A stretch of DNA of 64,000 nucleotides from Fratercula arctica (GCA_947846985.1 CANTUZ010000005.1:1550001-1614000); one strand, 5' to 3'. Positions 1 through 15,463 are shown, numbered from the stretch's first letter. Numbers and translations are program-made. The notes: generated from the letters alone by a model not told the origin.

Positions 1-636
1 CGTTTGCGCCGTTATCAGGCGGGTTATCTCCCCGGCTGGCGGGGCCCCGGCCTCCAATAACCTGCGCCGTGCCCAAATATGAGGCTCGGCTCCGCTGCTG
101 GCGTCACACACCTCACCACGGTGGGTCGGCACCCAGATGTCTCCGGGGGAGAGACAGCCCCCACCCGGGGCACCTGCAGCCAGCGCGGGGCGCGTGGGCC
201 CGTGTCCCCCCATGGGGGTGACGCTGCTCTGGGAGCCCGGCAGGTGCCCGGTCCCGATGGCGACAGGATTCACCCCAAAACCTACCAAAACCGTGGCGCG
301 GGGCAAAGCACAAAGACCCCGGCATGCCGGCACCCACCCTTGGGGTGCTCCCCTCCCCGGGGGGGTGCCTGGAGACCCCAGGGGGGACACCGAGGCGGAA
401 GCAGCCCCCCGGCTCACGGCGGTGCCTGCAGCTGGCACGTCCCCGGCCCCTCGCGAAGGCTGGCAGCACATGGCGGTGCCACCACGCTGCCGGCAGCTGT
501 GCCCCGAGGGAGGAAGGAGGTGGTTTTCACCCCCCCTCGGCGGGGACCCGGCGTCGGCATCGACTGCGCGCAGCTCCCCGGCCACCTGCAGCGCCACCGA
601 TAACACCGTGCTTTCGCACAGCCGCATCTGCCCGCG
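1..636. repeat. Left copy of a direct duplication (partner 10448-11083)
   Basis: This stretch aligns base for base, without gaps, to 10448-11083 (constant offset 10447). Only about four or five substitutions are visible, near 140, 256 and 354. The right copy is the upstream flank of the SRCR receptor gene, including two GATA-type motifs near the promoter. The left copy therefore looks like the upstream flank of a second receptor gene lying just before the window. Similarity stops abruptly near 637, where a CR1 fragment begins. It may be a recent tandem duplication or a false duplication made when two haplotypes were assembled in series. Confidence 0.9.
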
Positions 637-637
637 G

Positions 638-1175
638 TGATGCCCGGGGCAGCCACAGCTTCTCTGGGCAACCTGGGCCAGGGGCTCACTAGATGACCTG
701 TAAAGGTCCCTTCCAAGCCAACACATTCTCACTGCCCTCACAGCCAAGAATTTCTTCCCCAGATCTCCTCTCAATCTCCCTTCTTCCAGTGGAAAACCCT
801 TCCCCCTCGTCCCATGGCTCCCCTCCCTGATCCAGAGTCCCTCCCCAGCTTTCCTGGAGCCCCTTGAGGGACTGGCAGGGGCTGGAAGGGCTCCCCGGAG
901 CCTTCTCTTCTCCAGGCTGAACCCCCCCAGCTCTCTCAACCTGTCCCCACAGCAGAGGGGCTCCAGCCCTCCCAGCATCTCCGGGGCCTCCTCTGGCCCC
1001 GCTCCAACAGCTCCGTGTCCTTCTGCTGTTGGTGCCCCAGAGCTGGAGGCAGCGCTGCAGGGGGGTCTCCCCCGAGCGCAGCAGAGGGGCAGAATCCCCC
1101 CCTCGCCCTGCTGCCCACGCTGCTGGGGATGCAGCCCAGGCTGCGGGGGGTTTCTGGGCTGCCAGCGCACATGAG
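638..1175 (-). mobile_element. CR1 LINE fragment, minus orientation, 3' end missing
   Basis: The reverse complement matches the ORF2 tail and 3' region of CR1 and closely resembles the element at 16126-16590, which has a complete 3' end. The terminal part of about 120 bp is missing here because the element begins exactly where the duplicated flank ends. A short plus-strand CR1 tail (about 690-726) interrupts it. The reading frame is degenerate, so this is an old inactive copy. It abuts another CR1 piece head to head near 1175. Confidence 0.85.
690..726 (+). mobile_element. Very short CR1 3' end inserted in another CR1
   Basis: About 37 bp resembling the plus-strand CR1 3' terminus (AGGTCCCTTCCAAGCC and neighbours) sits inside the minus-strand CR1. 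The related element near 16300 lacks this segment. The hexamer CTCACT occurs at both edges (about 685-690 and 727-732) and could be a target-site duplication. Confidence 0.55.
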
Positions 1176-1177
1176 CA

Positions 1178-1789
1178 CCTGAGGAACCTGAACATAGGCA
1201 AGTCCAGGGGACCTGATGAGATGCACCCCAGAGTCCTGCGGGAATTGGCTGATGTAGTTGCCAAGCCACTCTCCATGATATCTGAAAAGCTGTGGCAGTC
1301 AGGTGAAGTCCCTGGCGACAGGAAAAGGGGAAACATCACGCCCATTTTTAAAAAGGGTAGAAAGGAGGACCCTGGGACCCTGCCAGCCTCACCCCTGGGC
1401 CTGGGAAGATCATGGAACAGATCCTCCTGAAAGCTATGCTAAGGCACATGGAAGCCAGGGAGGTGATTCCAGACAGCCAGCGTGGCTTCACCAGGGGCAA
1501 GTCCTGCCTCACCAACCTGGTGGCTTTCTACAACGGAGCGACGGCATCAGTGGACAAGGGGAGAGCTACGGATATCATCTCCCTGGACTTCTGCAAGGCC
1601 TTTCACACGGTCCCCCACAACGTCCTTCTCTCTAAGTTGGGGAGACAGGGATTTCATGGGTGGACAAGGAACTGGCTGGATGGTCGCATCCAGAGGGTGG
1701 TGGTCAATGGCTCCATGTCCAGATGGAGAGGGGTGACAAGTGGTGTCCCTCAGGGATCCGTACTGGGACCGGGCTGTTCAACATCTTCA
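1178..1789 (+). mobile_element. Older CR1 LINE, 5' part (reverse transcriptase region)
   Basis: The plus-strand translation reads through the early reverse transcriptase region of CR1 (AFHTVPHN, then [10 protein letters not shown]). It stops in mid-motif at about 1789, in the part that would read FNIFINDLD. The missing continuation resumes at about 4101, so this piece and 4101-5035 are two halves of one element split by a younger insertion. Frameshifts and substitutions show it is inactive. Confidence 0.85.
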
Positions 1790-4100
1790 TCACTTCTAGA
1801 CCTGGTACTGACAAACACAGAGGGATTGGTGGAGGACATTAAGGTTGGGGGCACCCTAGGTTGTAGTGATCATGAAATGGTTGAGTTCAGGATCATGGGC
1901 ACTATCCACAAAACAACAAGAAGTAAAATGACAACCTTGGATTTCAGGAGGGCTAACTTTGGCCTCTTCAAGAAACTGCTTGGAGAGATCCCGTGGGCCA
2001 GGGCTATGGAAGGCAAAGGGGCTCAAGAAAGCTGGTTGGTATTCAAAGACCACTTCCTCCAAGCTCAGGATCGGTGCATCCCGAAGAGAAAGAAATCGGC
2101 CGAGGGACGCAGGAGACCTGCATGGTTAAGCAGGGAGCTTCAGAGAAAGCTCAAGTGGAAGAAGGAAGTTTATAATAAGTGGAAGAAGGGACTGACCCCT
2201 TGGGAGGATTACAAGAATGCCACCAGAGCGTGCAGGGATGAAACAAGGAAAGCCAAGGCCGCCTTGGAATTAGACCTGGCTAGGGACGTCAAGCACAACA
2301 AAAAGAGCTTCTACAAGTATATTGGAAGCAAAAGAAAGACCAGAGAAGTTGTGGGCCCACTGTTGAATGAGACAGGAGTCATGGTGACGGAGGATGCGGA
2401 GAAGGCAGAGTTACTGAATGCCTTCTTTGCTTCGGTCTTTTCTGCTCGGCCCAGCCCTCAGAAGTCCCAGGCATTGAATAAAGTAACAGGGAAAGAAGAA
2501 GACTTCCCTTGGGTTGAGGAGGAGCGAGTGAGGGATCAATTAGATCATTTAGATATTCACAAGTCCATGGGCCCCGATGGGATGCACCCGAGAGTGCTGA
2601 GGGAGCTGGCAGAAGTCATTGCTGGGCCGCTCTCCATCATCTTTGAAAGGTCCTGGAGAACAGGCGAGGTGCCTGGGGACTGGAGGAAAGCTAATGTCAC
2701 TCCAGTCTTCAAAAAAGGCAAGAAGGAGGAGCCGGGGAACTACAGGCCGGTCAGCCTCACCTCCATCCCTGGAAAGATGATGGAACAGCTCGTTCTGGGC
2801 GTCATCTCAAGGCACGTGGAGGAAAAGAAAGCTATCAGAAGTACTCAGCATGGATTCACCAAGGGGAAATCATGTCTGACTAATCTGATAGCCTTCTACG
2901 ATGGCATGACTGGATGGATAGATGAGGGGAGGGCGGTAGATGTGGTCTATCTTGACTTAAGCAAGGCGTTTGACACGGTCTCCCACAGCATCCTCATAGG
3001 GAAGCTTAGGAAGTGTGGGTTAGATGAAGGGACAGTAAGGTGGATAGAAAACTGGTTGAAAGATAGAGCTCAGAGGGTTGTGATTAGGGGCACAGAATCT
3101 AGTTGGAGACCAGTGACGAGTGGTGTTCCCCAGGGGTCAGTACTGGGTCCAGTCCTCTTCAATATATTCATCAATGACCTGGATGAGGGGATAGAGCGCA
3201 CCCTCAGCAAGTTTGCTGATGACACAAAGCTGGGGGGGGCGGCTGACACACCGGAGGGCTGTGCCGCCATCCAGAGAGACCTGGACAGGTTGGAGATCTG
3301 GGCAGAGAGAAACCTTATGAAATTCAACAAGGGCAAGTGTAGGGTGCTGCACCTGGGGAGGAACAACCCCATGCACCAGCACAGGTTGGGGGTGACCTGC
3401 TGGAGAGCAGCTCTGTGGAAAGAGACCTGGGAGTCCTGGTGGACAACAGGATGACCATGAGCCAGCAATGTGCCCTTGTGGCCAAGAAGGCCAATGGCAT
3501 CCTGGGGGGCATCAAGAAGAGTGTGGCCAGCAGGTCAAGGGAGGTCATCCTCCCCCTCTACTCTGCATTGGTGAGGCCACACCTGGAGTACTGTGTCCAG
3601 TTCTGGGCTCCCCGGTTCCAGAAGGACAGGGAACTGCTGGAAAGGGTGCAGCAGAGGGCTACCAAGATGATTAGGGGACTGGAACACCTCTCCTATGAGG
3701 AAAGGCTGAGGGATTTGGGTCTCTTCAGTCTGGAAAAAAGACGGCTGAGGGGGGATCTTATCAACACTTGTAAATACTGAAAGGGGGGGTGTCAGGAGGA
3801 TGGGACCAGGCTCTTTTCAGTAGTGCCCGGGGACAGGACAAGAGGCAATGGGCACAAACTTGAGCATAAGAAGTTCCACCTAAACATGAGGAGGAACTTC
3901 TTTACCCTGAGGGTGGCAGAGCACTGGAACAGGCTGCCCAGAGAGGTGGTGGAGTCTCCATCTCTGGAGACATTCAAAACCCGCCTGGAGGCGTTCCTGT
4001 GCCACCTGCTCTGGGTGACCCTGCTCTGGCAGGGGGTTGGACGGGATGATCTCCAGAGGTCCCTTCCAACCCTATGGTTCTATGATTCTATGATTCTATG
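1790..4100 (+). mobile_element. Younger, 5'-truncated CR1 LINE nested in an older CR1
   Basis: The element begins in the C-terminal part of the endonuclease (DLVLTNTEG, then CSDHE). It continues through the whole reverse transcriptase, including the catalytic FADDTK box at about 3210-3230, and ends in the CR1 3' tail with repeated ATTCTATG units at 4075-4100. The frame is lost near 3390 by an apparent one-base deletion and is interrupted again near 3778, so it cannot make a full ORF2 protein. The 5' end, including ORF1 and most of the endonuclease, is absent, as is usual for CR1. It is better preserved than the flanking element. Confidence 0.9.
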
Positions 4101-5035
4101 ATCAATGATTTAGACAGTGGGATCAGGTGCACCCTCAGCAAGTTTGCCGACGACACCAAGCTGAGTGGTGCGGTCCATGTGCCAGAGGGACGGGAGGTCA
4201 TCCAGAGGGACCTGGAGAGGTGGGCCCGAGCAAACCTTATGGAGTTCAACAAGGCCAAGTGCAAGGTCCTGCACTCGGGTCGGGACAACCCTCGTTATCA
4301 ATACAGGCCGGGGGACGGCGTGATAGAGAGCAGCCCTGCGGAGAAGGCCTTGGGGGTCCTGGTGGATGGAGAGCTGGGCATGAGCCAGCAAGGTGCGCCC
4401 ACAGCCCGGAAGGCCAGTCGCATCCTGGGCTGCATCAGAAGAACCGTGGCCTCAAGAGAGGGGATTCTGCCCCTCTGCTCTGCTCTGCTCTGCTCTGCTC
4501 TGCTCTGGGGAGACCCCACCGGGAGGCCTGTGTCCAGCTCTGGAGCCCTCAGCACAAGAGGGACACGGAGCTGTTGGAGCGGGACCAGAGGAGGCCCCGG
4601 AGATGCTGGGAGGGCTGGAGCCCCTCTGCTGTGGGGACAGGCTGAGAGAGCTGGGGGGGTTCAGCCTGGAGAAGAGAAGGCTCCGGGGAGACCTTCCAGC
4701 CCCTTCCAGTCCCTCAAGGGGCTCCAGGAAAGCTGGGGAGGGACTCTGGATCAGGGAGGGGAGCCATGGGACGAGGGGGAAGGGTTTTCCACTGAAAGAG
4801 GGGAGGTTTAGATGAGATATTGGGAAGAAATTCTTTACCCTGAGGGTGGTGAGACACTGGCCCAGGTTGCCCAGAGAGGGGGTGGAGGCCCCATCCCTGC
4901 AGACATCCAAGGCCGGGCTGGATGAGGCTCTGAGCGACCTGATCCGGTTCAGGATGTCCCTGCTCGCTGCAGGGGGGTTGGACTGGATGGCCGGGAGAGG
5001 CCCCTTCCAACCCAACACGTTCCATGATTCTGTGT
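4101..5035 (+). mobile_element. Older CR1 LINE, 3' part
   Basis: This resumes the element left at 1789: INDLDSG, then the FADDTK box near 4140-4165, then the ORF2 tail and 3' UTR, ending near CCATGATTCTGTG at about 5020-5035. It contains a (CTCTG)n microsatellite at 4474-4507. It is more decayed than the element inserted into it. Confidence 0.85.
4474..4507. repeat. (CTCTG)n microsatellite
   Basis: About seven tandem CTCTG units lie inside the 3' part of the older CR1. The array grew from a CCTCTGCTCTG stretch that occurs singly in related CR1 copies. Confidence 0.9.
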
Positions 5036-5156
5036 TGAGCTTCTCATCCACCGACACCCCCAAGCCCTTCTCCTCAGGGCTGCTCTCCCCCCGCTTCATG
5101 CCCCGGCCTGGCTGGATTTTAACCGCTCTCCTCCTTTTTTCCCCTCTCTGTACAGC

Positions 5157-5387
5157 CTGAGCACGGCCGGGTTGCCGGAGGAAGCGCGGCAGGAGCTGGC
5201 TGCCCTGCGGGCACTGAAGCCCCACCTGAAGATCGGGTCCCTCCTGGAGCAGGAGGTGCCGCAGGAGGGGGCCATGGCCCGGCTGCCCTTCCACCGCGGG
5301 GTCCTGCCGGGCGCGGGGGGGCCGGGGGGCAGGAAGGGGCTCCCCTCCTTCAGGAGAGCTCCTCGCAACAGCCCCAGCCGCTTCTAG
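5157..5387 (+). CDS. Terminal coding exon of an unidentified gene
   Basis: A pyrimidine-rich tract and CAG acceptor end at about 5156. They are followed by an open frame of about 76 residues that stops with TAG at 5385-5387. The frame starts LSTAGLPEEARQELAALRAL and ends in an Arg/Ser/Pro-rich tail (SFRRAPRNSPSRF). An AATAAA signal 180 bp downstream supports a real 3' end. The first third looks helical and charged. I do not recognise the family. Upstream exons must lie left of the CR1 cluster or outside the window. The gene converges with the SRCR receptor gene on the other strand. Confidence 0.55.
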   Translation: MSTAGLPEEARQELAALRALKPHLKIGSLLEQEVPQEGAMARLPFHRGVLPGAGGPGGRKGLPSFRRAPRNSPSRF

Positions 5388-5569
5388 CCCGAATTTCGGA
5401 GCTGCTGAAGGCGGGGGGAAGCCTCCCCGGGTGTGAGCCTGCCCCACACATGGGGGTCAGGGGAGGGGGTCCCGCCTGCGCCGGCTGGGGGTCGGGCCAG
5501 GGCTGCTCCGCGTCCTTCCCTCTCCCGTTTTCCCCGCGGTGGGAATGGTTGTGGGTGTTGGCGATGCCA

Positions 5570-5575
5570 AATAAA
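5570..5575 (+). terminator. Poly(A) signal AATAAA of the unidentified plus-strand gene
   Basis: A canonical AATAAA lies 183 bp after the TAG stop of the exon at 5157-5387. It is the only canonical signal on this strand before the convergent receptor gene. Confidence 0.6.
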
Positions 5576-5984
5576 GGCCCTGGGGCCAGGCCATGGCTCT
5601 TCCCCGTCCTCCCCCTGTCCCGCCCTGCCCAGGGATGCGCCTGTGGGTCCGGCTCCTGCCCCACATCCCCGAGGGACGGCCGCCGTACCCGGCAGCGAGG
5701 TGCCAGCCCTGGAAGCGAGTGTCCACCCACTTTGGGGTTTTAATAGAGAAAAAAAAAAGATGAATTCACAACGAAAGAACAGCACCCCCCCCGCCCCCCG
5801 CCCCCCCCCGCTGCTGCTCGCCCCCGCTGCCGGAGGGACCCGGGAGCGGTTCTGCCGCTGCGCTGCGGTCCTGGGCAGGGAGCGGTGACCTCCTCAGCAG
5901 CCGGGGCCACCCCTCCGTGGGGACACAGCCCCGCCACCCTGCAGGCCTGTCCCCAGGGATGCCCCCGGTGTGGCCCGGCCGTCC

Positions 5985-10366
<4,382 letters not shown>

Positions 10367-10480
10367 CCTGCTGTCCCGCACCCCCCGGTGCGGGGAGGGT
10401 GATATATAGGCAGCGTCGACACTGGGAGCCAATGGAGGCGGCGGCAGCGTTTGCGCCGTTATCAGGCGGGTTATCTCCCC
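10367..10480 (-). promoter_or_regulatory. TATA-type promoter of the SRCR receptor, with paired GATA motifs
   Basis: The minus strand reads CCTATATATC at 10401-10410, about 36 bp before the ATG at 10366, which implies a very short 5' UTR. Further upstream are two GATAA motifs on the minus strand, at 10459-10463 and 10471-10475. A TATA box with GATA sites fits tissue-restricted haematopoietic expression, unlike the CpG-rich promoters of the other genes here. The GATA pair lies inside the duplicated block, so it is also present at positions 12-28. Confidence 0.6.
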
Positions 10481-11083
10481 GGCTGGCGGGGCCCCGGCCT
10501 CCAATAACCTGCGCCGTGCCCAAATATGAGGCTCGGCTCCGCTGCTGGCGTCACACACCTCACCACGGTGGGTCGGCACCCAGATGTCCCTGGGGGAGAG
10601 ACAGCCCCCACCCGGGGCACCTGCAGCCAGCGCGGGGCGCGTGGGCCCGTGTCCCCCCATGGGGGTGACGCTGCTCTGGGAGCCCGGCAGGTGCCCTGTC
10701 CCGATGGCGACAGGATTCACCCCAAAACCTACCAAAACCGTGGCGCGGGGCAAAGCACAAAGACCCCGGCATGCCGGCACCCACCCTTGGGGTGCTCCCC
10801 TCCTCGGGGGGGTGCCTGGAGACCCCAGGGGGGACACCGAGGCGGAAGCAGCCCCCCGGCTCACGGCGGTGCCTGCAGCTGGCACGTCCCCGGCCCCTCG
10901 CGAAGGCTGGCAGCACATGGCGGTGCCACCACGCTGCCGGCAGCTGTGCCCCGAGGGAGGAAGGAGGTGGTTTTCACCCCCCCTCGGCGGGGACCCGGCG
11001 TCGGCATCGACTGCGCGCAGCTCCCCGGCCACCTGCAGCGCCACCGATAACACCGTGCTTTCGCACAGCCGCATCTGCCCGCA
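10448..11083. repeat. Right copy of the direct duplication (partner 1-636)
   Basis: This is gap-free and about 99 percent identical to 1-636. It covers the immediate upstream flank of the SRCR receptor gene. After 11083 the sequence is unique, whereas the left copy runs into a CR1. No exon is recognised inside it; the open frames here are a by-product of GC-rich composition. Confidence 0.9.
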
Positions 11084-11928
11084 GTTGACACCACCGACGG
11101 GGGGCACGGAGCCAACACTAGGGCCGGGGGGGGACACCCACCTGGCTCAGCCAGGACCGAGCACCCGCAAAAACCGGTGGGCGCAGGACGTGGACGGGAA
11201 CAGGAGCTCCCTCGAGGTGTCGGTTGCGTTTGAGGATGGGGCTGGGCCACCCATGGCGGCGGGAGCTGGTGAGCTCCGTCGGTGCCAAGCTGTGCCGGTG
11301 GCCACGGCCTGGCCGGGGTGGTGGGACACGGAGCGGGGCGAGGAGGAGGCGCAGTGGGCATGGAAAAGCTGCAGCTCTGCAAGCCCAGGTAAAGCCCACA
11401 AAAAGCAGAGAAACAGCCCCAAATCGTGATGGCGGCAGAAGGGTGTCACCCAGGATGTCCCCAACGGTGGAGCATGGACCTGCCAGGGCTGCCCGGCCCC
11501 CCCTGCCCGCACACGGCCACCTGGGAGCCGCCGGGGACCGAGACCCCGCAGGGGATGGCGGGAGAGGGTGCCCCCGGAGTGGGTGGTGACAGACACTGGG
11601 GACAGCAGGGACATGAGGGACATCAAGGACATCGAGAGCCCCCCCAGGGGCCCTCCCAGGGATGTTGTGGAGCCTCGTGGGAGGTTTTTATTCCGGGATC
11701 TCCCCCCGGGCCGCTGGAGGCGGGGGTCGGGGATGGCGGGAACCCGGACGCGCCGCCGCCGCCACTGCCGGGGGTCTGGCCCCGCCCACTGGGCGTCTGG
11801 CCCCGCCCCCGCGGTGCGCCCTCCCCGCCGGCAGGGGGCGGGGGCGCGGTGCCGCGTCGCTCCGGAAAGAGCCGATCGCCGGCGGAGGCGGCCGAAGGGC
11901 GGCGGGGCGGGGCGGGCTGCGGGGGACG
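11084..11928. promoter_or_regulatory. Intergenic DNA and CpG-rich promoter of AIP
   Basis: 11084-11690 holds nothing recognisable. From about 11700 the sequence becomes strongly GC- and CpG-rich up to the AIP start, with repeated CCCGCCC-type Sp/KLF boxes (for example around 11770-11830) and no TATA box, which is typical of a housekeeping promoter. The receptor gene and AIP are divergently transcribed from this interval of about 1.5 kb. Confidence 0.5.
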
Positions 11929-13707
11929 ATGGCGCAGCAGGTCGAGCAGCTGCGGGCGGACGGCGTGCACAAGGAGGTGCTGCGGGAGGGCACCGGGCCG
12001 CTGCCCGACTTCCGCGACGGCACCAAGGTCAGAGACGGGACCGGGATTGGGGGCGGAGGGGGAGGGGGTAAATGGGCGAATCGCGCATGCGCGGCCGCCC
12101 CCCCCCCCGCCCCCCCCACAACCCGGTCGCCATGGTGACGGCGCGGCCTATTCTCCCTCGCAGGCCACCTTCCACTACCGGACGCTGCGGTGCGGGGATG
12201 AGGAGACGCCGCTGGACGACAGCCGGGCCCGGGGGAAGCCCATGGAGCTGATCGCCGGCAAGAAGTTCAAGCTGCCGGTGTGGGAGGCGGCCCTGCGCAC
12301 CATGCGGCCGGGCGAGCGGGCCCGCTTCCGCTGCGACGCCAAGGTGGGCCGGGGCCGGGGGCGGGGCCGGCTGGGGGGCGTGGTTTGCTCCTCGGGGGCG
12401 GGGGGTGATTGGTTCGGAGGCGCGGTCTGTGCACAAATGGCGGCGTGGTGTGCTGCAAGGGGGCGTGGCTTGATATTCGGGGGCGTGGCTTGGATGCGTG
12501 GCCCGCACCACGCCCACCCGTGACACACTCCCCTCGTTGGACCCCTGTGCGCCGGTTCGAGTCCCGGAGCATCCCGGTCCCCGTTGTCCCCCCCACCCCT
12601 ATCCCGTCCCGCTACATCCCCGTCGCAGCACCGTCTCCCGCCCGCTCCGCAGCACGTGGTGCTCTACCCGCTGGTGTCCAAGAGCCTGCGCAACATCGCA
12701 GCAGGGAAGGACCCACTGGAGGGGCAGCGGCACTGCTGCAGCATCGCCCAGCTGCATGACCACTACTCCCTGGGCTACCCTGACCTTGACGAGCTCCAGA
12801 AGAACCCCCAGCCCCTCATCTTCGACATCGAAGTGCTCAAGGTGAGGCGCAAGCCTGGGTAGGGGTGGCCGAGGCACTCCCGGTCCTAGCCCTGGGCCAG
12901 GAGGAGCTTGGTGATGGCCACCAGCACCCACCGTGGCGTGGGGCTGGGGCTCTGCCCTCATGATGGGGTGCCGGCAGGTGGAGGCACCCGGCTCCTACCA
13001 GCAGGACCCATGGGCTATGACGGACGAGGAGAAGCTGCAGGCTGTACCCCTGATCCACAAGGAAGGCAACGAGCTGTACCGGCAGGGCAAGGTGCAGGAA
13101 GCAGCTGCCAAATACTACGATGCCATCGCTTGCCTCAAGAACCTGCAGATGAAGGTGGGGCTCCCTGGGCCCTCTCTAGGGTGTCCACAGGTCTCCCCCC
13201 ATCCCTGCCGGTGTGCAGGGCTTGGGAGCTTCCCCTCATTCTCCCTACAGGAGCAGCCTGGCTCTCCAGACTGGATCGAGCTGGACCAGAAGATCACCCC
13301 CCTGCTGTTAAATTACTGCCAATGCAAGCTGCAGTGCGAGGAGTACTACGAGGTGCTGGATCACTGCTCCTCCATCCTCAACAAGTACGAGGGTAAGGAG
13401 CCACGGGCCGGCTAGGACGGCTGTGGTGGGTGCTGGTGGGGTGAGGGGGTACGGGGGAGGGCCCCCCATGCTCCGCTGGTCAAGCGGCTCTCTCCCTGCA
13501 GACAACGTCAAGGCCTACTTCAAGCGGGGGAAGGCCCACGCGGCGGTGTGGAATGTGGCGGAGGCGCAGGCTGACTTTGCCAAAGTGCTGGCCCTCGACC
13601 CCTCGCTGCGCCCCGTCGTCTCCAAGGAGCTGCGGAGCCTGGAAGCCCGCCTGCGGGAGAAGGATGCTGAGGACAAGATCCGCTTCAAGGGCATCTTCTC
13701 CCAGTAG
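11929..13707 (+). CDS. AIP: AIP, aryl hydrocarbon receptor-interacting co-chaperone
   Basis: There are six exons: 11929-12027, 12164-12343, 12653-12841, 12978-13154, 13251-13392 and 13502-13707. They give 330 residues, the same length as human AIP. Residues 1-160 form the FKBP-type PPIase-like domain (start [29 protein letters not shown] in the core). Residues about 175-300 form three TPR motifs ([41 protein letters not shown]). The C-terminal helix ends RFKGIFSQ, like the client-binding helix of the family. The TPR region binds the Hsp90 C-terminus and the protein stabilises the cytosolic AHR complex. All splice borders are GT-AG and the frame is intact. Human AIP also neighbours PITPNM1. 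Confidence 0.97.
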
Positions 13708-14940
13708 AGCCCGCGGCCGCAGCGGAGAGCCCGACGCTCTCGGAACAGGTTCTTTTTAGATATTCCACATGTGGAATGTTCATTGATGTTTATTAATGTT
13801 TAATACAAATTTTACTTATTTGAAGTCATTTGAAGTGGCCCCGGGAGCTCGCCACGGCCCGGTGACATGGCAGTGCACTTAAGTCACAGTATTATGCAGC
13901 GTATAGCAATCGCAGCGTTCGGTTTGAAGTGCAATCTAAAAGTGAAGCTCCTTGCTGGGCTTCGGCTACGCTCATTGTCACGCCAGGAAGGGACACGTAA
14001 GGTGACGCTGAGCTCAAGCCCGCTGCTTTCTGCCAAGTTCTTTCATTTGTTTGATGTTTTTATACTTTACGTTGGGCTGAGCCACGGCGCCTGGGGCTGG
14101 CCGAGCTGTTTACAGCCGCGGTGCCAAGCCTCCGCCCCATTTTTTCCCCTTCCTGCCTGTACTCCGCGCCACGTCCTGCATCGTCACTTCTCAAGGCTGC
14201 TGCTGTCGTCCCAAGCCGGTGTTTCCTCTAAACTACGTCACCATGTCAGCGTCGGCAATATTTTATATGGAGTAACTGTTCATTATTGCTATCTATATAA
14301 AACTCTGGTCATGTTATGCCAAGATAAACAAAAGTAAAACTAGTGACAAGCACTTGGTCACTTAGAAAAATTGCTGTTAGAGGTAAATGAGATAAAACAA
14401 AGTTGCAGGCAGCCCAGGAACAGGGACCCTGGCAAGGCCTGGCCCTGAGGCCTTGCAAACTCGGTGCAAAACAGAGCCCTTGCTTACTGTAGGAAGCGCT
14501 GCCACCCCCGTCATGGATGCGTTAAAGCTGCTCAATGACTGTTCTAAGGGGCAGAGCCAAGACGATTCTCCCGCAGGCTCTCTCCTGGGCTGGCGGCGTA
14601 AAAGCAGCTCTTAACGCACACAGACACTGTGTCCCTCCATCCCTGCCCTAAGACCACGGCTCTGCTCTTGTGCAAAAGGTTTAACTGCTCACGTGACGTC
14701 CAGCCCCATGTTGGCATCAACATGTACCTGAGAGCAGCAGAGCAGCCCAGGGATGCTTCCAGCTGCATTTCCCATCAGGAACAGAGGTTTTTTCCCCCCC
14801 ATGATATATCCTAGATATGTCCTAAATTGCTCATGAGCCAACTGCTATACCCCAAGGCCACCTCGCTGTGTGAGGCCGTGTCCCTGGGTCCAGGGTGGGT
14901 GGTTGGGTACAGAGCAGACACGTGGGCCCCAGCGCCTCGT
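13708..14940. other. AT-richer intergenic DNA between AIP and PITPNM1
   Basis: After the AIP stop come about 1.2 kb of moderately AT-rich, non-repetitive sequence. No canonical AATAAA for AIP was found on the plus strand; AATACA near 13802-13807 is a possible variant. On the minus strand an AATAAA lies near 13788-13793, which could serve a longer PITPNM1 3' UTR overlapping AIP. No convincing ORF or RNA gene was found. Confidence 0.4.
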
Positions 14941-14951
14941 CTTTACATCGC

Positions 14952-14957
14952 TTTATT
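14952..14957 (-). terminator. PITPNM1: Poly(A) signal of PITPNM1
   Basis: AATAAA on the minus strand, about 510 bp after the PITPNM1 stop codon; this defines a 3' UTR of ordinary length. Confidence 0.7.
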
Positions 14958-15463
14958 TCACAACGAAACGAAGAGAACAAAGGAACTGCTTTTGAATCCC
15001 GGCCCTTCCCCTGCCCCATGGCTGGCAACACTGAACGGAAATAAATAGGTGGGGAGCGGGGAGGTGCTGCTTGCCCTGGGGCACAGCCACAGCCCCCCAC
15101 AACGCTGCCTGGGGACAGATGACCCCGGGGGGCAGCATAGTGGCTCGCCAGGGGGCAAACACCCCGGGCACTGCCCAGCAGCAGCTCTGCAGCCCCAAAG
15201 GACGTGGGGGGACAGGGGCAGCAGGGTGGAGGCAGAGCTGGGGGGCAGCAGGGGGCACACGGGGTGGCTCAGTCCGGAGGGGATGGCTCCGGCCCCTGGG
15301 GTGGCTCAGAGAGCTGACTCTCAGGGCCCCACAGTCTTGGGGGGGACCCAGCACCCTCATCTCCATCCTATCAGCTCAGGGCCCATTGCAGGCTGCGGCC
15401 CCGGGTGCTCCTGGCTGGGAAACGAAGGCTGCAGCGGAGAGGGGGACGGTGGCCACGCCACCC

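Noticed and set aside
1412..3454. 680-codon plus-strand open frame
   Set aside because: It is a chimera of two CR1 elements joined at about 1789, not a gene.
12550..12566. GGTTCGAGTCC resembling a tRNA B box in AIP intron 2
   Set aside because: No A box, no acceptor stem and no cloverleaf could be folded around it.
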